This document shows, one piece after another, positions 33,751-42,138 of a DNA stretch of 64,000 bases. A program made the translations under genes and the position numbers. Location of the stretch: positions 1,002,523 to 1,066,522 of the forward strand of contig CBDBUY010000004.1 in the NCBI GenBank assembly GCA_965212145.1, read 5' to 3'. The stretch comes from JAAEPI01 sp965212145. GTDB taxonomy: Bacteria; Bacteroidota; Bacteroidia; Cytophagales; Cyclobacteriaceae. Position 1 is the stretch's first letter, and each line of letters starts with the position of its first letter. The notes under the pieces are model-generated. The model was not told the DNA's origin. It worked only from the letters and a program-made list of their open reading frames with translations, and did no database searches.

Positions 33751-36366
33751 CTATGAAATTTCTACCTTATCCAAATTCAAAAACTCCACCTCATTTGCGT
33801 CACTTAGCGTCACTCCAATCACTGAATCCTTCACGATGTTTCCGGCGAGGATTTCCTTCGAAAGCTCATTCAGAATTTCTCGCTGAAGCACTCGCTTCAA
33901 CGGTCTTGCCCCAAACTGTGGATCAAACCCAATCTTGCCCAGATGATCCAACACTTTCTCATCCGCTTCGATCTTGATGCCTGCTTCTTCCAATCTCTTC
34001 TGAATGAGCCTAAACTGAATTCCTACGATTTTCTGCAAGTCATCCTTACTTAGTGGTCGGAACATGATCGTTTCGTCCACTCGGTTGAGGAATTCTGGTC
34101 TTACTGATTTCTTCAATAATTCGAAGACCTGATTCTTCGTTTCCTCAATCACCGGCTCAGGATTCTTATCGTCCATTCGCTCGAAACTTTCCTGAATCAG
34201 CTCCGACCCAATGTTGGTCGTCATGATGATAATGGTGTTCTTGAAGTTCGCCGTTCGACCTTTGTTATCAGTCAAATGTCCATCATCCAATACCTGAAGC
34301 AGGATGTTGAAGACGTCCGGATGCGCTTTTTCGATCTCGTCGAGCAAAATGACAGAATAAGGCTTTCTCCGAACCGCCTCGGTAAGCTGGCCGCCTTCAT
34401 CGTAACCTACATATCCAGGAGGTGCTCCGATCAATCGGCTTACTGCATGACGCTCCTGATACTCTGACATATCGATTCTTACCATCGAGTTCTCATCGTT
34501 GAAGAGGTACTCTGCCAACGCACGGGCCAGCTCGGTTTTACCGACTCCCGTTGTTCCCAGGAAGATGAATGACCCAATCGGTCGCTTAGGATCGTGCAGT
34601 CCAGCTCTGCTTCTTCGCACTGCATCCGAAACTGCGGCAATAGCTTCTTCTTGCCCGGCCACTCTGCGTCCCAACTCATCCTCCAAATGGAGCAATTTCT
34701 CGCGATCGCTTTGCAGCATCTTCCTAACCGGAATACCTGTCCACTTGGCCACAACCTCCGCAATGTCTTCAGAGTCTACTTCCTCTTTGAGCAAACTCTT
34801 GCCTCCTTGCATTTCAACCAACTGCTGCTGAAACTTCACCAGGTTCTTTTCTGCCTCCACGACTTTTCCATAGCGTAGCTCTGCGACCAAACCAAAGTCC
34901 CCTGATCGCTCGGCTTGCTCTGCTTCGTGTTTGTATCGTTCGATGTTCTCCTTTTCCGTTCGGATGCCCTGAATCACAGACTTTTCATTTTCCCACTTGG
35001 CTTTCAACTCGTTCCGATCTCCCTCCAAGTCGGCAAGCTGCTTGTTCAGCTCTTTTTCCTTGTCCTTGTTTTTCTCTCGACGTATCGCCTCCCGCTCAAT
35101 TTCCAACTGCATGATCTTTCGGTTCAGCTCATCCAATTCTTCTGGCAGAGAGTCAATTTCAATTCGCAACTTGGAAGCTGCCTCGTCCATCAAGTCAATA
35201 GCCTTGTCAGGCAAGAATCGATCTGCGATGTATCGGTGTGAGAGCTCTACAGCTGCAATCACCGCATCGTCTTTCACGCGTACGCCGTGGTGGATTTCAT
35301 ATTTGTCCTTGATGCCTCGAAGAATCGAAATAGCATCTGGAACAGACGGTTCGTCCACGGTAATTCCCTGGAATCGACGCTCTAATGCCTTGTCTTTCTC
35401 AATGTATTTCTGATACTCCTGGAGCGTTGTAGCTCCAATTGCATGAAGCTCTCCACGAGCCAAAGCTGGCTTCAGCAAGTTCGCGGCATCCATAGCTCCT
35501 TCGCCACCACCACCTGCTCCAATTAAGGTGTGGATCTCATCGATAAACAAGATGATCTCTCCATCAGAATCGGTTACTTCTTTGATCACGGCTTTCAGTC
35601 TCTCCTCGAATTCTCCCTTGAACTTCGCGCCTGCCACAAGCAGACCCATGTCGAGGGAAATGATCGTTTTGGACTTCAAGTTCTCGGGTACATCTCCATC
35701 AATTATTCGCTGTGCCATTCCTTCGACAATGGCCGTCTTGCCTACACCCGGTTCACCCAAGAGCATCGGGTTGTTTTTTGTTCGTCTGGCAAGAATTTGA
35801 AGTACACGTCTGATCTCTTCGTCTCGTCCAATGACCGGATCAATCTTCCCTTTCTTGGCCATCTCGTTCAGGTTCTTTGAATAACGCTCAAGCGAACGGT
35901 ATTTTGATTCGGCATTCTGATCCGTCACCTTTTCGCCACCACGCAATTCCTTAATCGCTTTCTTCAACACGCCCGTCTCGAAACCAACAGATTTTAGCAA
36001 CTGAGCAGGCTTGTCCTTGCCATTCAGAATGCCAAGCAGAATGTGCTCTACCGCCACGAACTCATCTCCAAAACTCTTCAGCTGCTTCTCTGCATCCTGT
36101 AGTGCCTTGTGTGAATCATTCGAGAGATACGGTTGCCCGCCAGAGACTTTAGGGTAGGCTGCAACGATCTCTTCAAGCGGCGCTTGAACTTGCGCTTTTG
36201 CCGCTCCAATTTTCTTCAAAATGAACGACACCAAATTCTGATCCGACGCAAGAATCGCTTGCAACAAATGTCCCGTTTCAATCACCTGCTGCCCATTGCC
36301 GGAAGCGATCTCAGTTGCCTTCTGCAATGCCTCTTGCGCCTTGATTGTATAGTTATTGAAATTCAT
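33751..36366 (-). CDS. clpB: ClpB disaggregase chaperone
   Basis: This hexameric AAA+ chaperone dissolves protein aggregates together with DnaK. In order, the 871 residues hold the Clp_N repeats (1-150), the first ATPase with GEPGVGKT near residue 207, the coiled-coil M domain (about 410-530, rich in Glu/Lys/Arg) that defines ClpB rather than ClpA/C, the second ATPase with GTTGVGKT near 607, and the D2-small domain. Length is normal. Monocistronic, with a probable hairpin after it. I see no sigma-32 or HrcA/CIRCE element upstream. Confidence 0.97.
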   Translation of the reverse strand: MNFNNYTIKAQEALQKATEIASGNGQQVIETGHLLQAILASDQNLVSFILKKIGAAKAQVQAPLEEIVAAYPKVSGGQPYLSNDSHKALQDAEKQLKSFGDEFVAVEHILLGILNGKDKPAQLLKSVGFETGVLKKAIKELRGGEKVTDQNAESKYRSLERYSKNLNEMAKKGKIDPVIGRDEEIRRVLQILARRTKNNPMLLGEPGVGKTAIVEGMAQRIIDGDVPENLKSKTIISLDMGLLVAGAKFKGEFEERLKAVIKEVTDSDGEIILFIDEIHTLIGAGGGGEGAMDAANLLKPALARGELHAIGATTLQEYQKYIEKDKALERRFQGITVDEPSVPDAISILRGIKDKYEIHHGVRVKDDAVIAAVELSHRYIADRFLPDKAIDLMDEAASKLRIEIDSLPEELDELNRKIMQLEIEREAIRREKNKDKEKELNKQLADLEGDRNELKAKWENEKSVIQGIRTEKENIERYKHEAEQAERSGDFGLVAELRYGKVVEAEKNLVKFQQQLVEMQGGKSLLKEEVDSEDIAEVVAKWTGIPVRKMLQSDREKLLHLEDELGRRVAGQEEAIAAVSDAVRRSRAGLHDPKRPIGSFIFLGTTGVGKTELARALAEYLFNDENSMVRIDMSEYQERHAVSRLIGAPPGYVGYDEGGQLTEAVRRKPYSVILLDEIEKAHPDVFNILLQVLDDGHLTDNKGRTANFKNTIIIMTTNIGSELIQESFERMDDKNPEPVIEETKNQVFELLKKSVRPEFLNRVDETIMFRPLSKDDLQKIVGIQFRLIQKRLEEAGIKIEADEKVLDHLGKIGFDPQFGARPLKRVLQREILNELSKEILAGNIVKDSVIGVTLSDANEVEFLNLDKVEIS

Positions 36367-36916
36367 AGTCCTTGTCCTTATTAGTCCTTCGTCCCCTGCT
36401 CATCAAACGGCGATCCATCCGTAAAAAGCGGTCATAGTGGCAGGGAATGAGGATTTTAAGGAAATAATCTAGACAGAATGACGGACGATCTCTTTCCAGG
36501 CCTTGCGCCTTTTTCCCGCTCAAGCCACGGCGGCTTCCCCTTTTGTCTTGATACAAAAGAGGAGGAAAAAATCAAGGCTGCATGCAAATGACTAAAAATT
36601 CCTCACTTCGTTGAAAATCCGGCAATCGGCCAGCTCACGACCAATCTTGTGCCGTATTTTATTCAACTCCGTTCCCAATTTTTTTAACGTCATTTTCATG
36701 AAGGCCAAGCTCAACGAGTAAATATTCTCTCCTATCGTCCGTCATTCTGAGGAACGAAGCGGAGGTAGAGGCTTAGGGTGACGTGAGAATCTTTTGTAAA
36801 TAGGAAGGACACAAGCGGCGCATGAATCCCTATCCTGGACAAAAACCTGAGAAAGCTGATTCAGAGTTAGGAGGCGCCTGATTCGTGATTTAACTTAGGG
36901 TTCGATCAAATTTCTC
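36367..36916. other. 550-bp gene-free stretch between clpB and otsAB
   Basis: The divergent starts of clpB and otsAB are 550 bp apart, by far the largest gap in the window. No frame in it looks coding: a 67-codon minus-strand frame at 36353-36556 has no family resemblance and unlikely composition. It contains the inverted-repeat element at 36474-36749 described separately and, next to otsAB, about 165 bp of sequence with no recognisable site. Promoters for both genes must lie here. Confidence 0.7.
36474..36749. repeat. 276-bp element bounded by 16-bp perfect inverted repeats
   Basis: CAGAATGACGGACGAT at 36474-36489 is the exact reverse complement of ATCGTCCGTCATTCTG at 36734-36749. Between them lies a perfect CTTTTGT-CTTGAT-ACAAAAG hairpin (36540-36559). 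The right arm continues into TCTGAGGAACGAAG, which resembles dispersed intergenic repeats I know from Bacteroidota genomes. There is no coding frame and no clear target-site duplication, so it could be a MITE-like element or a compound of intergenic repeat units. Only one copy is in this window. Confidence 0.6.
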
Positions 36917-39094
36917 ATGGCAAAGACTATCATCGTTTCGAATCGGCTTCCGGTCAAGATAAAAGAAGAAAAAAAGCAGCTCACATACTCACCTAGCGAA
37001 GGTGGACTTGCCACGGGCTTAGGTTCCATCTTCAAGGACGGAAACAATGTCTGGGTTGGTTGGCCAGGATTGGCGGTTTCTAAAAATTCGCAAAAAGCTG
37101 AGATTCAGGAACGACTTGAAAACGAGCACATGCGGCCGGTCTTTTTGAGCTCACAGGAAGTGGAGGATTTCTACGAGGGATTTTCCAACGAAACCTTGTG
37201 GCCGAATTTCCACTACTTTAATCAATACGTCGTTTTCGAAGAGGATTTATGGAAGGCCTACCAAAAGGTGAATCGCAAATTCGCCAAGGAAGTTTTGGCT
37301 ATTGCCGAAGAGGGTGACACACTTTGGATCCATGATTATCAGCTCCTACTGTTACCGGCGATGATCAGGGAAGAGTTGCCGAATTCGAACATCGGCTTCT
37401 TCCTACATATTCCTTTTCCATCATATGAATCATTCAGGCTATTGCCATGGAGACGTGAGCTGTTGAATGGGATGCTGGGCTCTGACTTGGTAGGTTTCCA
37501 TACCTACGATGACATGCGTCACTTTTTGTCTTCGGTGAGTCGGTTGGCCGGGCTTGGCAATGACAATGGACAGATCACCGTAGATAACAGAATCGTTAAA
37601 GCGGACTCTTTGCCGATGGGAATCGACTATAAAAAATACGCCGAGTCGGCGGCACATCCGGAAACGCTGGAGCGCGAAGTGAGGTATAGAACTTCCATCG
37701 GGGACGCTAAAATCATGCTCTCGATTGATCGCCTGGATTACTCCAAAGGCATTCCACAGAGGTTGCGAGCTTTTGAAATGTTCCTGGACAAATATCCTGA
37801 GTTTAGAAAGAAGGTTTCGCTCCTGATGATCGTGGTGCCATCCAGAGACACAGTACCGAAGTATGAACAATTGAAAGAGGAGATAGAACTGTTGGTCGGG
37901 AGGATCAATGGGAAATACGGCCGGATGAACTGGACTCCCATTCATTATTTCTACCGAAGCTTCCCATTGACGGCTCTTTCGGCATTCTACCGAATGGCGC
38001 AAGTGGCTCTGGTGACGCCCATGAGGGATGGCATGAACCTGGTCTGCAAGGAGTATATCGCCAGTCGCCTGGATAAAAAAGGTGTGTTGATATTGAGTGA
38101 AATGGCAGGTGCCTCCAAGGAGCTTTCAGATGCTATCATCATCAACCCCAACAATATTGAACAGATGGTGGAGGCCATGCACGAGGCTCTAGTGATGCCG
38201 GAGGAACAGCAAATAGCTCAGATGGAAAACATGCAGGCATCTCTGCAGCGCTACGACATTCATGCCTGGGTCAAACTGTTCATGGGACAGTTGGATCAGG
38301 TGAAGAAGGAGCAAAAGGCCATGAAGACGAGTCTTCTTGACGATGGAATTATTTCAGCCATGAAGAAGGAATTTAAAGCTTCGAAAGAACGCCTCATCTT
38401 TCTGGATTACGACGGGACGCTCGTGGGCTTTTTTGGTGACCCGAAAAAGTCTAAACCTGACAAGGAGTTAAAAGAACTTTTGAGTAAACTCACGGCAAAC
38501 CCGGCGAATAGAGTGGTGGTTATCAGTGGACGCGATCGAGCCACGCTGTGGGACTGGCTTCAGGAGTATGATTTGGAAATTGTCGCCGAGCATGGCGCAT
38601 GGATTAAAAGAAGGGGGGAGGATTTCAAGCCAGCACCAAGCCTGGACGGAAGTTGGAAAAAAGAAATAATGGCGGTGTTAGAGGATTACGTGAATCGAAC
38701 CCCAGGCTCTTTCGTGGAGGAAAAAGATTACTCTCTTGTGTGGCACTACAGGAAAGTCGAAACAGGATTGGGTGAGGTGAGAACTCGGGAACTTACTAGC
38801 CACTTGAAATACTTGACCAACAACAGGAACCTCCAGGTGTTGGAAGGTGACAAGGTGTTAGAGATTCGTATCTCTGACGTGAATAAAGGCCTTGGAGCCA
38901 AGCGTATCCTTAAAAATTACTCACCGGATTTTCTGATGGCTTGCGGGGATGATCGCACGGATGAAGACACGTTTATGGCACTCCCAAAATCCGCTCATAC
39001 GATCAAGGTTGGAACGGGAGCATCTGCTGCGAAATACAGCACTTCTGATTTCACTAAAATAAGGGAGCTTCTTTCCAGACTTATAGAAAAGTAG
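36917..39094 (+). CDS. otsAB: bifunctional trehalose-6-phosphate synthase / phosphatase
   Basis: A natural fusion of both steps of trehalose synthesis. Residues 1-465 form the GT20 synthase (IIVSNRLPVKI, PSEGGLATGLGS, VWVGWPG, WIHDYQLLLLP, DRLDYSKGIPQRL, and PMRDGMNLVCKEY). Residues about 490-725 form a HAD phosphatase (FLDYDGTLVGF, VVISGRDRATL, ACGDDRTDEDTF). It joins UDP- or GDP-glucose to glucose-6-phosphate and then removes the phosphate. Trehalose acts as osmolyte or carbon store. Its last 14 bp overlap the opposing GH15 gene. The fused symbol is descriptive. Confidence 0.95.
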   Translation: MAKTIIVSNRLPVKIKEEKKQLTYSPSEGGLATGLGSIFKDGNNVWVGWPGLAVSKNSQKAEIQERLENEHMRPVFLSSQEVEDFYEGFSNETLWPNFHYFNQYVVFEEDLWKAYQKVNRKFAKEVLAIAEEGDTLWIHDYQLLLLPAMIREELPNSNIGFFLHIPFPSYESFRLLPWRRELLNGMLGSDLVGFHTYDDMRHFLSSVSRLAGLGNDNGQITVDNRIVKADSLPMGIDYKKYAESAAHPETLEREVRYRTSIGDAKIMLSIDRLDYSKGIPQRLRAFEMFLDKYPEFRKKVSLLMIVVPSRDTVPKYEQLKEEIELLVGRINGKYGRMNWTPIHYFYRSFPLTALSAFYRMAQVALVTPMRDGMNLVCKEYIASRLDKKGVLILSEMAGASKELSDAIIINPNNIEQMVEAMHEALVMPEEQQIAQMENMQASLQRYDIHAWVKLFMGQLDQVKKEQKAMKTSLLDDGIISAMKKEFKASKERLIFLDYDGTLVGFFGDPKKSKPDKELKELLSKLTANPANRVVVISGRDRATLWDWLQEYDLEIVAEHGAWIKRRGEDFKPAPSLDGSWKKEIMAVLEDYVNRTPGSFVEEKDYSLVWHYRKVETGLGEVRTRELTSHLKYLTNNRNLQVLEGDKVLEIRISDVNKGLGAKRILKNYSPDFLMACGDDRTDEDTFMALPKSAHTIKVGTGASAAKYSTSDFTKIRELLSRLIEK

Positions 39095-40859
39095 GTTTAT
39101 CGAGCTTTCGGGCAATTCTAGTTTGCGCGTTTAGCAACCCGACGTGACTGTAGGCCTGCGGAAAATTACCCCACATGCTTCCATCATCGGCCTTCACATC
39201 CTCGCTGAGTAGCCCAACATGATTGCTGTATGAAATGAGATTTTCGAAGTATTTGGTTGCATCGTCTATTCGACCCACGCATGCTAGTGCTTCCACATAC
39301 CAGAATGCACAAATCAGAAAGGTCGTTTCCGGCTCCCCAAAATCGTCCTGATGCTTGTATCGATAGAACAGGCCATCGCCAGCCGACAGTTCTTTTTCCA
39401 ACGCAATGAGATGGTCTTTTGCGGTTTGTGAGTCAGCCGGCAGGTAGTTCATCATGATCAGTTGAATCGTGCTGGCATCCATTCGCTCCACTCCCTTCGC
39501 CTGGGCATATCCTCTCTTGGAAGGCACATAACAGGATTGAATCATTTCCTCGGATCGGGCCTTTAGCTTCACCGCTAAGTTTCCGATTTCCTCATTTTTC
39601 AGCACTTTGGCGATCTTGATTGCTGCGCAACTTCCAGCCCAATGGAAAAGGTAAGTGTAGGTGTGATGCTGAGCCAAATTTCGGAATTCCCATAATCCGG
39701 CATCCTGCTCGTCAAAGGTTTTCTCGATCATTTTGAGCGTTTTCAGGATGAGTCCTGTAGAATCGAAGCGCTCGGTAAAAATGATCCTCATATCGCTGTA
39801 AAGAGGGAGCAACGAAATGAGCACCTGTCCATAAACGTCGTTCTGAATATGAGTGTAAGCGTCATTGCCCACTCGCACCGGCTGGTTGCCCTGATATCCA
39901 GGTAGGTCTAGCTCCTCTTCGATGAGGGCTTTCTTTCCGCTGATACCATAGAGTGGCTGAAACCGATCCTCTTCGTCTGCTGTGATGTTGTAGATGTAGT
40001 GAAAATACTTTTCGACCTCTTCGAAATGCCCAATGTTGTTGAAAGCGTTGAGCGTGTAGAAAGTATCCCGCATCCAGCAGAAGCGATAATCCCAGTTACG
40101 GGTACTGCCGGGCGATTCCGGGAGACTGGTGGTTGTGGCTGCAATGATCGCCCCTGTATCTTCGTACTGGTGAATTTTCAGTGCCAAAGCAGAGCGGATG
40201 GCCTCCCGCTGATAGAAATCACTAATAGAGGCACGTTTCACCCAGTAACGCCAGTAGTTTGTGGTTTTATAGAGAAAAGTGTTGACGGTTTCTTCAAGGG
40301 CCGCTTCCAGAGGAGGGCCGTAGGTCAACACTAAATAACTGGTGTCCTGTAGTGCGAAAGTTTGATCCTCGGCGATGTAGGTCAATGGGATGTTGGTCGT
40401 CAGGCGCACATTTCCTTCGAGATTGAGAAATCGGATATGATTACTACCGAAATTTTTTTCGCTGGTACGTTCACCGTATTCTCCCACTGGAGAGCAATTG
40501 ACTTTGATGATCGGGTTGCCTTCCAATCTCTCTACCTTCCTAATCAGCATCAGAGGCTTATAATACCGATCGGTTTGAAGAAATCGTGGTGCAAAATCAG
40601 TCACACGGTACTTTCCGTCTGAAGAGGTGATTTCCGTCTGAAGGATGTTGGTGTTTTCAATGTAATTCTGCGAAGATTCAAATTTTTCATTGGCAGGCTT
40701 GATGCTAAACTCTCCACCCTTCTTACCGCCAATCATTTCACCGAAAATGAAGCTGCTATCAAACCTGGGCCAGCACATCCAACCGATGGAAGTGTCCTTG
40801 TGAATGTGAGCCGTAAATGCGCAATTGCCTATTAATCCGTAATCGTAAGTATGTCTCAT
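39081..40859 (-). CDS. glycoside hydrolase family 15 protein, possible trehalase
   Basis: The 592-residue protein has an N-terminal beta-sandwich domain, beginning HTYDYGLIGNCAFTAHIHKDTSIGWMCWPRFDSSFIF, and a GH15 (alpha/alpha)6 barrel. NWDYRFCWMRDTFYTL near residue 255 and GLWEFRNLAQHHTYTY near 395 (first catalytic Glu region) fit, and the second Glu is likely in EPETTFLICAFWYVEAL near 525. There is no signal peptide, so it is cytoplasmic. Bacterial cytoplasmic GH15 enzymes include trehalases, and the convergent otsAB gene favours trehalose as substrate, but glucoamylase- or dextran-type activity cannot be excluded. The start MRHTYDYG is the conserved one. Confidence 0.85.
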   Translation of the reverse strand: MRHTYDYGLIGNCAFTAHIHKDTSIGWMCWPRFDSSFIFGEMIGGKKGGEFSIKPANEKFESSQNYIENTNILQTEITSSDGKYRVTDFAPRFLQTDRYYKPLMLIRKVERLEGNPIIKVNCSPVGEYGERTSEKNFGSNHIRFLNLEGNVRLTTNIPLTYIAEDQTFALQDTSYLVLTYGPPLEAALEETVNTFLYKTTNYWRYWVKRASISDFYQREAIRSALALKIHQYEDTGAIIAATTTSLPESPGSTRNWDYRFCWMRDTFYTLNAFNNIGHFEEVEKYFHYIYNITADEEDRFQPLYGISGKKALIEEELDLPGYQGNQPVRVGNDAYTHIQNDVYGQVLISLLPLYSDMRIIFTERFDSTGLILKTLKMIEKTFDEQDAGLWEFRNLAQHHTYTYLFHWAGSCAAIKIAKVLKNEEIGNLAVKLKARSEEMIQSCYVPSKRGYAQAKGVERMDASTIQLIMMNYLPADSQTAKDHLIALEKELSAGDGLFYRYKHQDDFGEPETTFLICAFWYVEALACVGRIDDATKYFENLISYSNHVGLLSEDVKADDGSMWGNFPQAYSHVGLLNAQTRIARKLDKPTFL

Positions 40860-40906
40860 GTGTCCGTAAGAAATTGTATTTTTCCTCAAATTGAAAGGGT
40901 ATTAAA

Positions 40907-40922
40907 CGAAAATCAATTTTCG
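40907..40922. promoter_or_regulatory. palindrome abutting the csaA start
   Basis: CGAAAAT (40907-40913) and ATTTTCG (40916-40922) form a perfect inverted repeat around CA, ending one base before the csaA ATG at 40924 and lying in the 64-bp divergent gap with the GH15 gene. It could be an operator or an RNA hairpin hiding the start. No regulator is evident. Confidence 0.4.
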
Positions 40923-40923
40923 C

Positions 40924-41256
40924 ATGATTAGCTGGCAAGATTTTGAAAAAGTAGACATGAGAGTCGGGGTTATTACGAATGTTTCAGATTTTCCGGAGGC
41001 GAGGAAGCCTGCCTATAAACTGGAGATAGATTTCGGTCAGGAAATCGGCATCCGAAAGAGCTCGGCACAGATTACGGAACATTACCAAAAAGAAGACCTT
41101 ATCGGGCGGCAAATAATTGCTGCAGTCAATTTTCCACCCAAGCAAATTGGGCCATTTATTAGTGAATGCCTTGTCATGGGAGCTTACGATGATCAGGGGC
41201 AGGTAATTCTCATTCAACCGGAACGTTCTGCTCCACTCGGAGCAAAGATTGGCTGA
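40924..41256 (+). CDS. csaA: CsaA-type tRNA-binding domain protein
   Basis: The 110-residue OB-fold protein resembles the tRNA-binding domain found at the C-terminus of methionyl-tRNA synthetase. FEKVDMRVGVITNVSDFPEA, KLEIDFGQEIGIRKSSAQI and PERSAPLGAKIG are the CsaA blocks. CsaA of Bacillus has been reported as an export-related chaperone, and the fold binds tRNA; the actual role here is unknown. It is followed 30 bp later by xth in the same direction. Confidence 0.9.
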   Translation: MISWQDFEKVDMRVGVITNVSDFPEARKPAYKLEIDFGQEIGIRKSSAQITEHYQKEDLIGRQIIAAVNFPPKQIGPFISECLVMGAYDDQGQVILIQPERSAPLGAKIG

Positions 41257-41286
41257 CGTTTTATAGCTTCGCCGAAAACTTATTTC

Positions 41287-42060
41287 ATGCACCTAGTTTC
41301 CTGGAATGTCAACGGCATTCGAGCCATTATAAAAAAGGATTTTCTCAAAGACATCAAAGCGATAAATCCTGATGTTTTGTGTTTGCAAGAGACCAAATCG
41401 ACCACTGAGGAAGCACAGGTAGCCTTGTCACTTTTGCCCGATTATGAGGTTTTTACAAATTCATCAAAAGCACGAAAGGGCTACTCCGGCACGGCCATTT
41501 TAACCAAGACGAAACCCCTTGAGGTAACATACGACATAGGCATAGAGGAGCACGATCAGGAGGGGCGAGTGATAACCGCGGAATTCGAAAATTTTTACCT
41601 TGTGACCGTCTACACCCCAAATTCCGGCGAAGGAATGAAAAGGTTGGAGTATCGGCAGGATTGGGACGCGGCTTTTTTGGATCATGTTACTGCGTTAGAG
41701 TCGAGAAAGCCGGTGATCATTTGCGGTGATTTGAATGTGGCTCACACGGAGATTGACCTGGCCAGACCCAAGCCCAACTACAATAAGTCTTCCGGTTATA
41801 CTCAGGCGGAGATTGATGGACTTGAGAATCTGCTGGCTACAGGTTATTTCGATTCATTCAGGCATTTCCATCCCGAAGAAATTAAATACAGCTGGTGGAA
41901 TTACAAATACAACGCACGATCACGCAACATGGGCTGGCGGATTGACTATTTTTTGGTGAGCAATCAACTTAAAGATCGTGTTGAGGGAGCGGATATTTAC
42001 AATGACATTCTTGGCTCGGATCATTGTCCTGTGGGATTAAAACTGAAAGTCAACGATTAG
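41287..42060 (+). CDS. xth: exodeoxyribonuclease III
   Basis: This AP endonuclease / 3'-5' exonuclease acts in base-excision repair. The 257-residue protein carries the metal and catalytic blocks SWNVNGIRAI (Asn), LCLQETKST (Glu), VYTPNSGEG (Tyr), CGDLNVAHTEIDLA (Asp, Asn), WWNYKYNARSRNMGWRIDYF and the final SDHCPVGL (Asp-His). All catalytic residues are in place. It lies between csaA and the PAS kinase on the plus strand. Confidence 0.95.
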   Translation: MHLVSWNVNGIRAIIKKDFLKDIKAINPDVLCLQETKSTTEEAQVALSLLPDYEVFTNSSKARKGYSGTAILTKTKPLEVTYDIGIEEHDQEGRVITAEFENFYLVTVYTPNSGEGMKRLEYRQDWDAAFLDHVTALESRKPVIICGDLNVAHTEIDLARPKPNYNKSSGYTQAEIDGLENLLATGYFDSFRHFHPEEIKYSWWNYKYNARSRNMGWRIDYFLVSNQLKDRVEGADIYNDILGSDHCPVGLKLKVND

Positions 42061-42138
42061 ACTGGTAAGTTCATCGATAAACAGTCGTTCCTTCTGCTCA
42101 AAATTCGTTATACTTAACATTCGTCTAATCAGCAATCG

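Noticed and set aside
34499..35880. Several plus-strand frames of 90-138 codons opposite clpB
   Set aside because: They are mirror images of the strongly conserved clpB frame, with low-complexity Ser/Phe-rich translations.
36353..36556. 67-codon minus-strand frame in the clpB-otsAB gap
   Set aside because: It overlaps the clpB start, is rich in Arg/Lys with no recognisable segment, and lies largely inside the inverted-repeat element; it looks like chance.
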